Assembly (NCBI RefSeq): GCF_000285535.1
Contig: NZ_HE610985.1
Span: 1,438,551-1,502,550 of the forward strand
Direction of reading: 5' to 3'
Length of the DNA stretch: 64,000 nt
From: Bacillus timonensis
Lineage (GTDB): Bacteria; Bacillota; Bacilli; Bacillales; Bacillaceae_L
The position numbers and the translations under genes are program-made. A model generated the notes under the pieces. That model was not told where the DNA came from. It worked only from the letters and a program-made list of their open reading frames with translations, and made no database searches. Positions 24,654 to 32,717 of the stretch are shown here, piece after piece (the stretch's first letter is position 1; each line of letters begins with the position of its first letter).

Positions 24654-25652
24654 ATGGATACTTTATTTTTATTAACAGTTTTAGTTGTTATCTTTGCATT
24701 AGCATTTGACTTTATCAACGGCTTTCATGATACAGCGAATGCGATTGCAACTAGTGTTTCAACAAAAGCACTTCCGCCAAAAGTGGCAATAATCATGGCG
24801 GCATCGATGAACTTTATAGGCGCAATAACATTTACAGGGGTTGCCAAAACAATCACAAAAGATATTGTTGATCCGTTTGCAATTGAAAATGGAACGGTGG
24901 TTATATTGGCAGCACTCCTTTCGGCGATTGCATGGAATTTAATTACTTGGTATTACGGAATTCCAAGTAGTTCTTCTCATGCGCTAATTGGTTCCATTGC
25001 TGGTGCTGCGATATCAGCTGCAGGATTTGGCATACTAAATTACGGTGGATTCTTAAAGATTTTAGAGGCACTTATTCTTTCCCCATTTCTTGCGTTAGCA
25101 GTTGGTTTTCTCATGATGAGCCTGTTTAAGGTACTTTTTCGAAATTCTAATCTTTATAAAACAAATAGAGGCTTTAGAACCTTTCAAATTTTCACAGCAG
25201 CACTTCAATCCTTTACACATGGAACAAATGACGCTCAAAAAGCGATGGGAATTATCACAATGGCATTAATTGCTGGAGAATTTACAACTTCAACCGATAT
25301 TCCATTATGGGTTAGAATTGCTTCAGCAACATCAATGGGTATTGGTACCTCTATCGGTGGTTGGAAGATTATTAAAACTGTCGGTGGAAAAATTATGAAA
25401 ATCCGTCCAATTAATGGAGCAGCCGCAGATTTATCTTCCGCTCTTATTATTTTCGGTGCAACATTCATTCATTTGCCGGTTAGTACAACTCATGTTATTT
25501 CATCTGCAATTATGGGAGTTGGTTCAGCCCAACGTGTAAAAGGTGTGAAATGGGGAGTTGCTCGAAAAATTGTTTTTACTTGGATTATCACCCTTCCAAT
25601 CTCTGCCGTATTAGCAGCAATCATTTACCAAATTATTAACTTACTTTTTTAA
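24654..25652 (+). CDS. pit: Low-affinity inorganic phosphate transporter Pit (YkaB)
   Basis: The 332-residue protein (B. subtilis Pit/YkaB is 333) carries the duplicated Pit signature: DFINGFHDTANAIATSVSTK in the N-half and SFTHGTNDAQKAMGI in the C-half. GIPSSSSHALIGSIAGAAIS and LPVSTTHVISSAIMGVG form the pore. About ten membrane spans are evident. It imports metal-phosphate with protons. It is cotranscribed with ykaA and ends at a strong terminator. Confidence 0.96.
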   Translation: MDTLFLLTVLVVIFALAFDFINGFHDTANAIATSVSTKALPPKVAIIMAASMNFIGAITFTGVAKTITKDIVDPFAIENGTVVILAALLSAIAWNLITWYYGIPSSSSHALIGSIAGAAISAAGFGILNYGGFLKILEALILSPFLALAVGFLMMSLFKVLFRNSNLYKTNRGFRTFQIFTAALQSFTHGTNDAQKAMGIITMALIAGEFTTSTDIPLWVRIASATSMGIGTSIGGWKIIKTVGGKIMKIRPINGAAADLSSALIIFGATFIHLPVSTTHVISSAIMGVGSAQRVKGVKWGVARKIVFTWIITLPISAVLAAIIYQIINLLF

Positions 25653-25677
25653 AAAGGTAGCAAAAGCTACCTTTTTT
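25651..25677 (+). terminator. Intrinsic terminator of ykaA-pit
   Basis: AAAAAGGTAGC pairs perfectly with GCTACCTTTTT around a 4-base AAAA loop and runs into seven T. It overlaps the pit stop codon by two bases. Confidence 0.92.
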
Positions 25678-25702
25678 TGTTGCCTGAAAAAATGATTAAG
25701 TT

Positions 25703-25730
25703 TATAATATATTTAAGGTGCCTTAAATAT
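25703..25730 (+). promoter_or_regulatory. Promoter -10 and palindromic operator of the MarR gene
   Basis: TATAAT at 25703-25708 is followed directly by ATATTTAAGG-TG-CCTTAAATAT (25709-25730), a perfect 10+10 inverted repeat covering the expected start of transcription. Autorepression by the MarR protein encoded 33 bases downstream is the natural reading. The -35 (TTGCCT at 25680) is weak. Confidence 0.7.
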
Positions 25731-25762
25731 TTACTTACATTAAATTTAAAGGGGAATTAACC

Positions 25763-26203
25763 ATGGATATCAAGGCATATATGAAAGAAACCTTCACGTT
25801 ATTAGATGAAGTTAATTCCTTATTACTCAAGGAATTTGAATCAATCTTCCACTATGACATCACAACCAAACAATCCATTGTCCTTCATCACGTTAATCAA
25901 GCCGGAACAATTACTGTCAATGAATTGGCACAGCTAATGAATATTTCGGCAAGTGCTGTCAGTCAATTACTAAACAAACTAGAAAGTGAACAGTATATTA
26001 AGCGGGAAATTAATCCGAACAATCGACGTGAAATCCTCATTTCTCTTGGTTCTAAAGGAAAAGAATTATATGAGGAAAGTGAAAAGATTGATCAAAAAAT
26101 AATGGAAAAGTATTACTCGAAGCTAACAAAAGAGGAAATGATACAATTCCAAACAATTGTAGGAAAACTTCATTCGATTATTACAAATTCAAATAATGAG
26201 TAA
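25763..26203 (+). CDS. MarR-family transcriptional regulator
   Basis: The 146-residue protein has the MarR winged helix (about 35-115): ITVNELAQLMNISASAVSQL is the recognition helix-turn-helix, and INPNNRREILISLGSKGK is the wing, with its DxRxxxxxLT-type pattern relaxed to NNRREILISL. ATG at 25763 follows AAAGGGG. A perfect palindrome sits over its own promoter, and a membrane-protein gene follows after 21 bases, forming a regulator-target pair. The ligand is unknown. Confidence 0.9.
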   Translation: MDIKAYMKETFTLLDEVNSLLLKEFESIFHYDITTKQSIVLHHVNQAGTITVNELAQLMNISASAVSQLLNKLESEQYIKREINPNNRREILISLGSKGKELYEESEKIDQKIMEKYYSKLTKEEMIQFQTIVGKLHSIITNSNNE

Positions 26204-26224
26204 CGATATAAAGGGGGAACTTTT

Positions 26225-27310
26225 ATGGCGTATTCACTAAAAGCGAACAGGTCCATTTATATTTTTGTTTTCCTGGCACTTTTAATTCTTGCTTCGAATT
26301 ATACAGTGATGGTCATTCAACCTTTTGAGCCTGTTTCAGACACATTGATACTGGCAAGCTTATTTGACTTAACAATTGTTTTACCTCTTTTTTACTATAT
26401 TTTTGTTGTACGTAACAGACTCTCTATGATTACACTACTCCCAGTTATAATTGGCGGCTTTTGGTTTGCCTACTTCATTGTCCCACATCATAATCTAGCA
26501 ATATTTGATTATGCAAAGTATGGAATCTTTCTAATTGAAGGACTCTTTATTGCGATCGAAATATATCTTGCTATCCTACTATTACGTGAAATCCCAGTGC
26601 TAAATAGACATTACAACCATCAAAAAGGAATTGATTTTCATTATCAAGCTACAATGCGTAATGCCATGAAGCGGACTTTTGGAAAGAAAAAGTTAATTGA
26701 TATTCTTGTCTACGATTTTACAATTTTCTATTATGGCTTCTTCGCGTGGAAGAAAAAATGGGTGGACAGAGAACATACTCGTGCATTTTCCATACACAAA
26801 AATTCAGGATATTTCGGACTTTTTCTCATGCTTGTTCATGCGATGGTTATTGAGGTGATTGGGGTCCACTTTTTAATTGCCCATTTTTGGAGTCCAACTG
26901 CTGCTTGGTTTTTTACGGCATTGGATTTATATGCTCTTCTATGGATTATTGCAGACTACCATGCTATACGACTTTCTCCAATTGTAGTGAAAGATGATAA
27001 GCTTTTTGCTCAGGTTGGAATCAGACGAGAAATTGTAGTTGATTTAAATACAATCAAATCCTTACAGCCCACGACTACGGATAAAAAAGAAAGATCCAAG
27101 GAAAAACATAGTTTTGCAATTACATTGCCAGACTTCTTTGAAGAGAATCCACAATACGAAATTGAGTTAAACGAACCAACCTTAGCCTATTTTCCTTTTG
27201 GGATTAAAAAGGAAATGACAAAGCTTTATATAACTGTAGATGACAAAGAGCAATTTTTACAGGAAATAAGTAAATTTATTGAGGACCAAAATACCATTCA
27301 TGAAGATTGA
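26225..27310 (+). CDS. Multi-span membrane protein of unknown function
   Basis: The 361-residue protein has about eight hydrophobic spans in its first 260 residues. A soluble C-terminal domain of about 100 residues follows (KDDKLFAQVGIRREIVVDLN onward). His residues cluster in the membrane part (VPHHNLAIF, LVHAMVIEVIGVHFLIAHFW). Similar Bacillus proteins have carried the unsupported label beta-carotene 15,15'-monooxygenase. I see no evidence for that. ATG at 26225 follows AAAGGGGGA. Its only clear context is the MarR gene 21 bases upstream, which probably controls it. Confidence 0.75.
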   Translation: MAYSLKANRSIYIFVFLALLILASNYTVMVIQPFEPVSDTLILASLFDLTIVLPLFYYIFVVRNRLSMITLLPVIIGGFWFAYFIVPHHNLAIFDYAKYGIFLIEGLFIAIEIYLAILLLREIPVLNRHYNHQKGIDFHYQATMRNAMKRTFGKKKLIDILVYDFTIFYYGFFAWKKKWVDREHTRAFSIHKNSGYFGLFLMLVHAMVIEVIGVHFLIAHFWSPTAAWFFTALDLYALLWIIADYHAIRLSPIVVKDDKLFAQVGIRREIVVDLNTIKSLQPTTTDKKERSKEKHSFAITLPDFFEENPQYEIELNEPTLAYFPFGIKKEMTKLYITVDDKEQFLQEISKFIEDQNTIHED

Positions 27311-27434
27311 ACATCTCTTAAGTCGACACATCCTGCTGAGTTTTCTTTTTTAGAGGGGAGCCTTAACGTAAGGCTAGTCTATTCTACTGTTTTGTTAATA
27401 TACATATAGAAAAACTGGCTTTAAGGATGTGAGA

Positions 27435-27806
27435 ATGATGAAGTCGTTCATTCATCGACGGAAGACGCTGTATCGAGCGCTGATTTTTATTGTAGTGTAT
27501 CTTAATACACTCTTAACATTTGCAATCCTATATATTTTGTTAGACTTACTTGACCTTGGGGCCGTTCATGACCATTATGCATCTGATTCTCATCAGGAGC
27601 AATCACTCGATATCGTGACAAGGTCCTTGTATTTTAGTGCAATTACGCTGTTATCAGTTGGGTACGGGGATGTAACTCCATTTGGAATTTCAAGGGCAGT
27701 AGCAATTGTAGAGGCGTTAATCGGTTATTTGTTACCTGTGGTCATTGTCATTCAATTTCTTCCACCTTTTAGGAATACAGAAGGAGATAATTTTCCGTAT
27801 GAATAA
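27435..27806 (+). CDS. Two-span potassium channel
   Basis: The 123-residue protein has two membrane helices (about 13-40 and 88-112) flanking a pore loop, AITLLSVGYGDVTPFG. The filter SVGYGD is that of a K+-selective channel, and the protein is the minimal KcsA-like form with no C-terminal RCK domain. ATG at 27435 is chosen because AAGGA lies 7 bases upstream; a GTG two codons earlier overlaps it. No regulatory partner is adjacent. Confidence 0.88.
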   Translation: MMKSFIHRRKTLYRALIFIVVYLNTLLTFAILYILLDLLDLGAVHDHYASDSHQEQSLDIVTRSLYFSAITLLSVGYGDVTPFGISRAVAIVEALIGYLLPVVIVIQFLPPFRNTEGDNFPYE

Positions 27807-27809
27807 AGC

Positions 27810-27838
27810 GAGCTAGCCTCTTTTACAGGTTAGCTCGT
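27810..27838. terminator. Hairpin between the convergent K+ channel and ribA genes
   Basis: CGAGCTAGCCT pairs with AGGTTAGCTCG (one G-U pair) over a 7-base loop. T-runs are poor on both sides, so termination efficiency is uncertain. Confidence 0.6.
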
Positions 27839-27843
27839 AATTA

Positions 27844-28590
27844 TTAGAAAGGTTGTTCATCCTGGGCCATTTCGACTAAGTGACCAGCTTTTTCCACTTT
27901 TGTTCTTAAATATTTTCGATTAAAGTCAGAAACGTCTCCCCAAATTGGCATCCTCTCCGACACATTCATTCCTGCATCTTTTAAGGCGTTAATTTTTCTT
28001 GGATTATTCGTTATTAACGAAACAGGTTTCGTACGTAATGCCTTAAGTACACGAATTGCGTCATCATAATTTCGTGCATCATCCTGAAACCCTAGCTGAA
28101 TATTTGCTTCTACTGTATCTAAGCCATTTTCCTGAAGAATATAAGCCATGGCCTTACTAAACAAACCAATTCCACGTCCTTCGTGATTTGCTAAATAAAA
28201 TAATGCCCCAACTCCATGGTCGACAATAATTCGCATGGATTGTTTTAGTTGATACCCACAATCACAACGTTTGCTTCCAAAAATATCACCTGTATGACAG
28301 ATGCTATGCATACGAATCAGTGCCTCGTCTGCATTTTCGAAATCTCCATATACTAACACACTTGATTGCTGCATTTCAGCAAGATTGGCTGATGAAAGTT
28401 TTTCAATGATCCGATTTGCATCAACTGTTACCTCATCACAAAGAAGCCAACAATACCACTGAAAAAGGACTGTTTCCCCGTCTAAATTTACTGGGAGATT
28501 AATTGGACCAACTAAGTAAATCGCCTTATCTCCTCTTTCGATAAGTTGGATTTTCTTTTCTAAGATTGAAACGATTTCTTTTGATATCAT
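27844..28590 (-). CDS. ribA: Stand-alone GTP cyclohydrolase II (RibA-like)
   Basis: The 248-residue enzyme opens GTP to the pyrimidine precursor of riboflavin. The Zn-binding and catalytic blocks are present: SICHTGDIFGSKRCDCG, GALFYLANHEGRGIGL and ITNNPRKINAL. The usual Bacillus RibBA fusion has an N-terminal DHBP synthase domain, which is missing here; only about 60 unrelated residues precede the core. This is therefore a monofunctional paralogue outside a rib operon. ATG at 28590 is chosen for AGGGGG 7 bases upstream; a longer GTG start would contain that site. No FMN riboswitch is visible upstream. Confidence 0.9.
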   Translation of the reverse strand: MISKEIVSILEKKIQLIERGDKAIYLVGPINLPVNLDGETVLFQWYCWLLCDEVTVDANRIIEKLSSANLAEMQQSSVLVYGDFENADEALIRMHSICHTGDIFGSKRCDCGYQLKQSMRIIVDHGVGALFYLANHEGRGIGLFSKAMAYILQENGLDTVEANIQLGFQDDARNYDDAIRVLKALRTKPVSLITNNPRKINALKDAGMNVSERMPIWGDVSDFNRKYLRTKVEKAGHLVEMAQDEQPF

Positions 28591-28687
28591 AGAAATCCCC
28601 CTAGACATTAAGATACATGTAGTATTCTATATTTAAGAAAGGATTATCCAGAGATAACGAACCATGATACCCTATTAGAATAATTAA

Positions 28688-28719
28688 ACCCGATTTTCCC
28701 TTTATAAGAGAAATCGGGT
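28688..28719 (-). terminator. Hairpin downstream of the YhgE/Pip remnant
   Basis: ACCCGATTT (28688-28696) pairs perfectly with AAATCGGGT (28711-28719) over a 14-base loop. On the minus strand it lies just after the stop of the truncated gene at 28729. A weak TTTAATTATT tail follows. Confidence 0.6.
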
Positions 28720-28728
28720 CTATAGAGT

Positions 28729-28926
28729 TTAGCCAGAAATACTCATTTCTTTTTCATCTTTTTTACCACTTACTAAAAATACGCTTAAAGCGAGCGCAAC
28801 AAAAATAATGAAGTAAATGAAGAGTATTCCAACATTTGCCCACATCTTACCACCATCGTTAAGTGAAATAATCGACTTAAAACCAGCATTTGAATAAGTG
28901 AGCGGTATTACTTCTAACTTTCCCTA
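28729..28926 (-). pseudogene. 3' remnant of a membrane protein gene (YhgE/Pip or ABC-2 permease type)
   Basis: A minus-strand frame of about 65 codons, closed upstream by an in-frame stop and lacking any start with a ribosome binding site, reads IPLTYSNAGFKSIISLNDG, then one membrane span (ANVGILFIYFIIFVALALSV) and ends KKDEKEMSISG. The LTYxxxGF...LW-like pattern followed by a last span and a charged tail is that of the C-terminus of YhgE/Pip and ABC-2 permeases. The rest is deleted. It lies beside a MarR gene that may once have controlled it. Confidence 0.6.
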
Positions 28927-29011
28927 TATTCTAACCTTCTTAGATTTCTTCTAAAAATGATGTTGTCAAAATATTTATTTTCTGTCGGATTACGCAGCTT
29001 TTTCTTTCCAC

Positions 29012-29052
29012 TTGCGTATTAATGAAAAAACATGATATAGTTACCTAGGTAA
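29012..29052 (+). promoter_or_regulatory. Promoter and palindromic operator of the MarR-MFS pair
   Basis: TTGCGT (29012-29017) and TATAGT (29036-29041) are 18 bases apart. The last base of the -10 starts TTACCTAGGTAA, a perfect 12-base palindrome at 29041-29052 placed over the start site. This is a likely autoregulatory MarR operator. Confidence 0.65.
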
Positions 29053-29085
29053 TTAATTTGTGGAAAAATGCATTGAGGTGATTTT

Positions 29086-29505
29086 ATGCAAACAGGTCAT
29101 GACCTTTTTCACGCAGTGCATCAGTTGTCACGTCAGCTTTCAAAACATGTGAATGAAACGTTGGAACCCTTCGGACTATTTAATGCGCAATGGTCCGTTT
29201 TGTTTGTTTTAAAAACAAAAGGGATATTAACACAATCAGAGCTTTGTGACTATTTAACTGTAGAAGCCCCACCAATGACAAGAAACATTCAAAAACTTGT
29301 GAAACTTGGTCTTGTAAAGCAAGTCCAAGGGGCAGACAAACGCACAAAACAGATCGAATTAACGGAAAAGGCATTAGCAGAGTATCCAAAATGGGAACAA
29401 GCAATGGTTGATATGAACCAAAGGCTAGTGGAGAATTTCCCAAAAGAATTACAGGACCAGCTTAATGAGCTTTTAAACCATTGGTTCCATCAGATTAAAA
29501 AATAA
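29086..29505 (+). CDS. MarR-family regulator (YwoH-like)
   Basis: The 139-residue protein has the MarR winged helix with LTQSELCDYLTVEAPPMTRN as the helix-turn-helix region and VQGADKRTKQIELTEKA as the wing. ATG at 29086 has GAGGTGATTTT upstream. An MFS gene follows after 16 bases, as in B. subtilis ywoH-ywoG, so it is probably the local repressor of that exporter and of itself. Confidence 0.9.
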   Translation: MQTGHDLFHAVHQLSRQLSKHVNETLEPFGLFNAQWSVLFVLKTKGILTQSELCDYLTVEAPPMTRNIQKLVKLGLVKQVQGADKRTKQIELTEKALAEYPKWEQAMVDMNQRLVENFPKELQDQLNELLNHWFHQIKK

Positions 29506-29521
29506 CAACAGGAGGAAAATC

Positions 29522-30739
29522 ATGGCTAAACAAAAGCTTTGGACAAAAGATTTTATTAATCTTTCTTTAAGTAATTTCTTTGTCTTTTTAACATTTTATT
29601 ATTTATTAGTTTCATTACCGGTATACACTTTGAATGATTTAGGTGGAAATGAATTAGAAGCTGGACTCATGGTTACCGTATTTTTATTCTCAGCCATCAT
29701 CATCCGTCCATTTGCAGGAAAATGGCTGAACACCATCGGAAGAAAGAAAGTCCTTTCACTTTCCTTACTCATTTTTATGATTTCATCGCTCTTTTACTTT
29801 TTCACACCTTCCATTTATTCAGTCTTACTATTACGTTTAATTCATGGAATCGGATTCGGTATGGCGACAACTGCCGCTGGAGGAATTGTTGCAGATATCA
29901 TCCCAGATTCTCGAAAAGGAGAAGGTATGGGGTATTTTATTATGTCTAACAACCTTGCTATGGTTATCGGTCCATTCTTAGGGTTATCATTGATGAACAA
30001 GTCAGGAATGAATAGCGTCTTCTTACTTGGAGCGATTTGTTCAATTCTCGCGTTAGCAACAGGGTATTTCACAAAAGTACCAGCAAGAATGCAAGAAAAT
30101 TCAGAACAACAAGCCTCAACAAAAATGTCATTTGCAGATTTGTTTGAAGTTCCAGCTATAAAAATTTCAATTGTTGGTGGTTTATTAGGGATTGTTTACT
30201 CTTCACTATTATCCTTCGTTTCTGTATATGCGCAGGAAATTGGGTTATTTGAGGTTTCAAGCTTCTTCTTCGTGGTATATGCAGTTGTACTTATCCTATC
30301 AAGGCCATTTACAGGAAGATGGTTTGATCAGTATGGAGCAAATAAAATCATCTATCCATCAATTGTTCTATTTGCAATTGGAATGCTGTTGCTAGGAATA
30401 TCAACGACTTCCCTTGTGTTTTTAGTAGCTGCAGCATTAATCGGTTTAGGATGGGGTACGTTATTTCCGAGCTTCCAAACGATTGCTGTTCAAGCAGCGG
30501 CACCAACAAGAAGAGGTACAGCAACTGCTACATTCTTATCCATTTATGACACTGGGATTGCCTTAGGTTCATCCATTGTCGGTCTTCTTAGTGCAAAAAT
30601 TGGACTAGGCACATTTTATTTCTTTAGTGCTTTTTATGTATTAATCGGAATTGTTCTTTATTATTTTCTTCATGATCGAAAAACTAAGTTTGCTTTAAAA
30701 ACAAAGCAAACCTATAATAAAACATCTGAAACAATGTAG
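29522..30739 (+). CDS. MFS drug-efflux-type transporter (YwoG-like)
   Basis: The 405-residue protein has 12 predicted spans and the MFS motif A between spans 2 and 3 (RPFAGKWLNTIGRKKVL), plus the repeated version RPFTGRWFDQYGANK in the C-half. Segments such as HGIGFGMATTAAGGIVADII are typical of proton-coupled exporters. Size and the preceding MarR gene match B. subtilis YwoG (396). Substrate unknown. Start ATG at 29522 follows AGGAGGA. Confidence 0.9.
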   Translation: MAKQKLWTKDFINLSLSNFFVFLTFYYLLVSLPVYTLNDLGGNELEAGLMVTVFLFSAIIIRPFAGKWLNTIGRKKVLSLSLLIFMISSLFYFFTPSIYSVLLLRLIHGIGFGMATTAAGGIVADIIPDSRKGEGMGYFIMSNNLAMVIGPFLGLSLMNKSGMNSVFLLGAICSILALATGYFTKVPARMQENSEQQASTKMSFADLFEVPAIKISIVGGLLGIVYSSLLSFVSVYAQEIGLFEVSSFFFVVYAVVLILSRPFTGRWFDQYGANKIIYPSIVLFAIGMLLLGISTTSLVFLVAAALIGLGWGTLFPSFQTIAVQAAAPTRRGTATATFLSIYDTGIALGSSIVGLLSAKIGLGTFYFFSAFYVLIGIVLYYFLHDRKTKFALKTKQTYNKTSETM

Positions 30740-30772
30740 GGTAAAAAGGTTTTCCTTTTTATCCTTTTTATT
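30739..30772 (+). terminator. Intrinsic terminator of the MarR-MFS operon
   Basis: GGGTAAAAAGG pairs with CCTTTTTATCC (one G-U pair) around TTTT and is followed by a T-rich stretch. It begins at the MFS stop codon. Confidence 0.82.
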
Positions 30773-30858
30773 TTTTCTAGAAGATACTATATTCTCTGTT
30801 TTATGTTATTTCAATATCCATTTTTGACCAAATGGTGTAGGTTATCTATACTATATTA

Positions 30859-31030
30859 TTTTCACTTATATCCAAAACCTTTGTTTACACTAAATCTTTT
30901 CCATCTTTATCCAAAACCTATGTTATATCTCTTGTTTATGAAATAATATTTTCCACTTATACCCAAAACCCCTGTTATAACCTATGTTTATACTATATCC
31001 TTTTCCACCTTATTCCAAATGGGATGCTTT
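30859..31030. repeat. 52-base imperfect tandem repeat in a 477-base gene-free gap
   Basis: Units beginning TTTTCCAYYTTAT-CCAAAACC start at 30897, 30949 and 31001, an exact 52-base period. A shortened unit starts at 30859 and a partial copy of the CCAAATGG segment lies near 30822. The array is T/A-rich with C-clusters on one strand. The gap 30740-31216 otherwise holds the MFS terminator and the promoter region of the FAD-protein gene. No gene is visible in it. Confidence 0.7.
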
Positions 31031-31216
31031 ATATCTTGTATTACCGCAACCTCAATTCCATAGTAACTACACACATCGTATATCAGCAGATTTGCCACAG
31101 AATTTTCCACTTTCATCATCCTACTCTCATTTGAGCTTAAGCAAATAATTAGATTGGCATTATATTAATGGGTATAATTATGATTGAAAACTAATTACAT
31201 AAGGAGTGTTTGTACA

Positions 31217-31780
31217 ATGTTTGATGTTGTGATTGTCGGAGCTGGTCCTGCAGGTGCTAGTGCAGCTTTATTTACTGCTAAGGCTGGTAAGAAAACATTA
31301 CTTTTAGATAGTGATAAAGGTATGACTAAACGTGCTTGGGTTGAAAACCATTATGGCGTGTTGGAAATTGAAGGTCCAGAGTTAGTGGAAATCGGGCAAA
31401 AACAAGCTGCAAAGTTTGGTGCAGAGGTTGTTCAACAAGCCGTTAGTTCTGTTGAGAAAACTGAAAACGGTTTTAAAGTTGTAACTGATAATGGAGAATA
31501 CGAAGGGAAATATGTTATCTTTGCAACAGGAGCTCTCACTGACGTTGCTGCGGCAGCAGGTGTTGCAACGAAGGAAGGCACTGAGCCACGTATTAAAACA
31601 GTTCTTGATGTTGATGCAACTGGTAAAACTAATGTAGATGGCATTTGGGCAGCAGGTACATGTGCTGGCGTAAGTGTTCATACAATCATTACTGCTGGCG
31701 ACGGTGCGAAAGTTGCAATTAACATCATCAGTGAAATGAATGGCGAGCGTTATGTTGACCATGACGTGTTAAAAAAATAA
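31217..31780 (+). CDS. Half-size FAD-dependent oxidoreductase (thioredoxin-reductase-like)
   Basis: The 187-residue protein is only the FAD-binding half of a thioredoxin-reductase-type flavoprotein. It starts with DVVIVGAGPAGASAALFTAKAG (first 20 bases of motif), the GxGxxG dinucleotide site, then has YVIFATGA. It ends with GIWAAGTCAGVSVHTIITAGDGA, the second FAD motif. The NADPH domain and the CxxC redox pair are absent. Similar short proteins occur in other bacilli, so this is a family form and not a fresh truncation. ATG at 31217 has AAGGAG 10 bases upstream. Electron donor and acceptor are unknown. Confidence 0.82.
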   Translation: MFDVVIVGAGPAGASAALFTAKAGKKTLLLDSDKGMTKRAWVENHYGVLEIEGPELVEIGQKQAAKFGAEVVQQAVSSVEKTENGFKVVTDNGEYEGKYVIFATGALTDVAAAAGVATKEGTEPRIKTVLDVDATGKTNVDGIWAAGTCAGVSVHTIITAGDGAKVAINIISEMNGERYVDHDVLKK

Positions 31781-31790
31781 TAATGTTACT

Positions 31791-31830
31791 AAAAAAGCCA
31801 GATGCCCTTTTAAGGTTCATCTGGCTTTTT
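31791..31830. terminator. Bidirectional terminator between the FAD protein and crcB genes
   Basis: AAAAAAGCCAGATG pairs with CATCTGGCTTTTT over a 13-base loop, giving T-tails on both strands for the convergent genes. Confidence 0.88.
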
Positions 31831-32188
31831 ACGTACTGATTAGTATCCCAGTGAAGGCTGAAATGGTACAAATCACGGTAGACGCAACTATGTATAGATA
31901 AGCTTTCTTTGAGCGCCCAGAAAGAAATAATTGGATGGCTTCATATCCAAATGTAGAAAACGTTGTGAAGGCTCCACAAAAGCCCACTCCTAACATTAAC
32001 CAGACCCATTCAGGTATGTGTTCGGTAATCTTTAGGCCTGTTAAAATCCCTAATAATAATGAGCCCATAATATTAATAAAAAATGTAGGAAATGGAAATG
32101 AGTTTCCGGTTTTCCTTCCAATCCATATTCCCGCTAGGTATCTACATGCAGCTCCCACTGCTCCCCCGACTCCAACTAGTATTATCAA
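31829..32188 (-). CDS. crcB: Fluoride channel subunit CrcB/Fluc (second)
   Basis: The 119-residue, four-span protein is a Fluc fluoride channel half. It shows GGAVGAACRYLAG, the NIMGSLLLG asparagine segment, and GFCGAFTTFSTFGYEA, the central Na+-site/phenylalanine-box motif. The TTG start at 32188 overlaps the stop of the other crcB gene, so the two are made together and probably form a heterodimer, as usual for paired Bacillus crcB genes. Confidence 0.93.
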   Translation of the reverse strand: MIILVGVGGAVGAACRYLAGIWIGRKTGNSFPFPTFFINIMGSLLLGILTGLKITEHIPEWVWLMLGVGFCGAFTTFSTFGYEAIQLFLSGRSKKAYLYIVASTVICTISAFTGILIST

Positions 32189-32568
32189 GATTCTTCACCT
32201 AATTTTCGGAAATTAGCCAAACGATAGCCAGCATACGATAATACAAGTCCCACAAAGAGACTTGTTAAAACATATAAGACGGATATCCCGAACTTCCCTT
32301 CTTGCAACAATTGAACTACCTCTACTGAAAAAGTAGAGAATGTTGTAAAGGACCCTATAAAACCTGTTCCGAACAACAGTGATATTTTCAGATTCCGATT
32401 TTTTTGATTAGCTAAAAAGGATAGTAACCATCCTAAACATAAACACCCAATTAGATTTACTGTCAAGGTTCCAACTGGAAAACCATGTGGTGTCGGTGTA
32501 AATTCTCCAAGTAAATAGCGACAACAAGCACCAAGAAATCCACCAATCATAACAAAAAGCACATTCAT
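32185..32568 (-). CDS. crcB: Fluoride channel subunit CrcB/Fluc (first)
   Basis: The 127-residue Fluc protein has GGFLGACCRYLLG, NLIGCLCLG and GTGFIGSFTTFSTFSVE. It is the upstream gene of the crcB pair. An extended -10 (TGGTATAAT, minus strand 32606-32598) lies about 30 bases upstream. I looked for the crcB/fluoride riboswitch aptamer there and did not find one, so the pair is likely constitutive. Confidence 0.93.
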   Translation of the reverse strand: MNVLFVMIGGFLGACCRYLLGEFTPTPHGFPVGTLTVNLIGCLCLGWLLSFLANQKNRNLKISLLFGTGFIGSFTTFSTFSVEVVQLLQEGKFGISVLYVLTSLFVGLVLSYAGYRLANFRKLGEES

Positions 32569-32717
32569 CCAATCACTGTCCTTATTATAGTTTAATTATT
32601 ATACCATAGAGGAAGCATGTTAATAACCAGGGTTAAACTTGCACAACGCATTTTTTCTGAAACTATTTATCCATACGTCCGTAATATACACTAAGGAAAA
32701 AAGAAAGAGGAATGCAA

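Noticed and set aside
26225..27310. Beta-carotene 15,15'-monooxygenase
   Set aside because: This label is carried by similar database proteins, but I see no carotenoid-oxygenase motif, only membrane spans and a small soluble tail.
28591..28687. FMN riboswitch upstream of ribA
   Set aside because: None of the conserved RFN-element blocks is present in the upstream sequence.
30859..31030. CRISPR array
   Set aside because: The 52-base units are contiguous and imperfect, with no unique spacers between constant repeats and no cas genes.
32569..32711. Fluoride (crcB) riboswitch upstream of the crcB pair
   Set aside because: I looked for the conserved aptamer segments on the minus strand and saw only an extended -10 promoter and a short leader.
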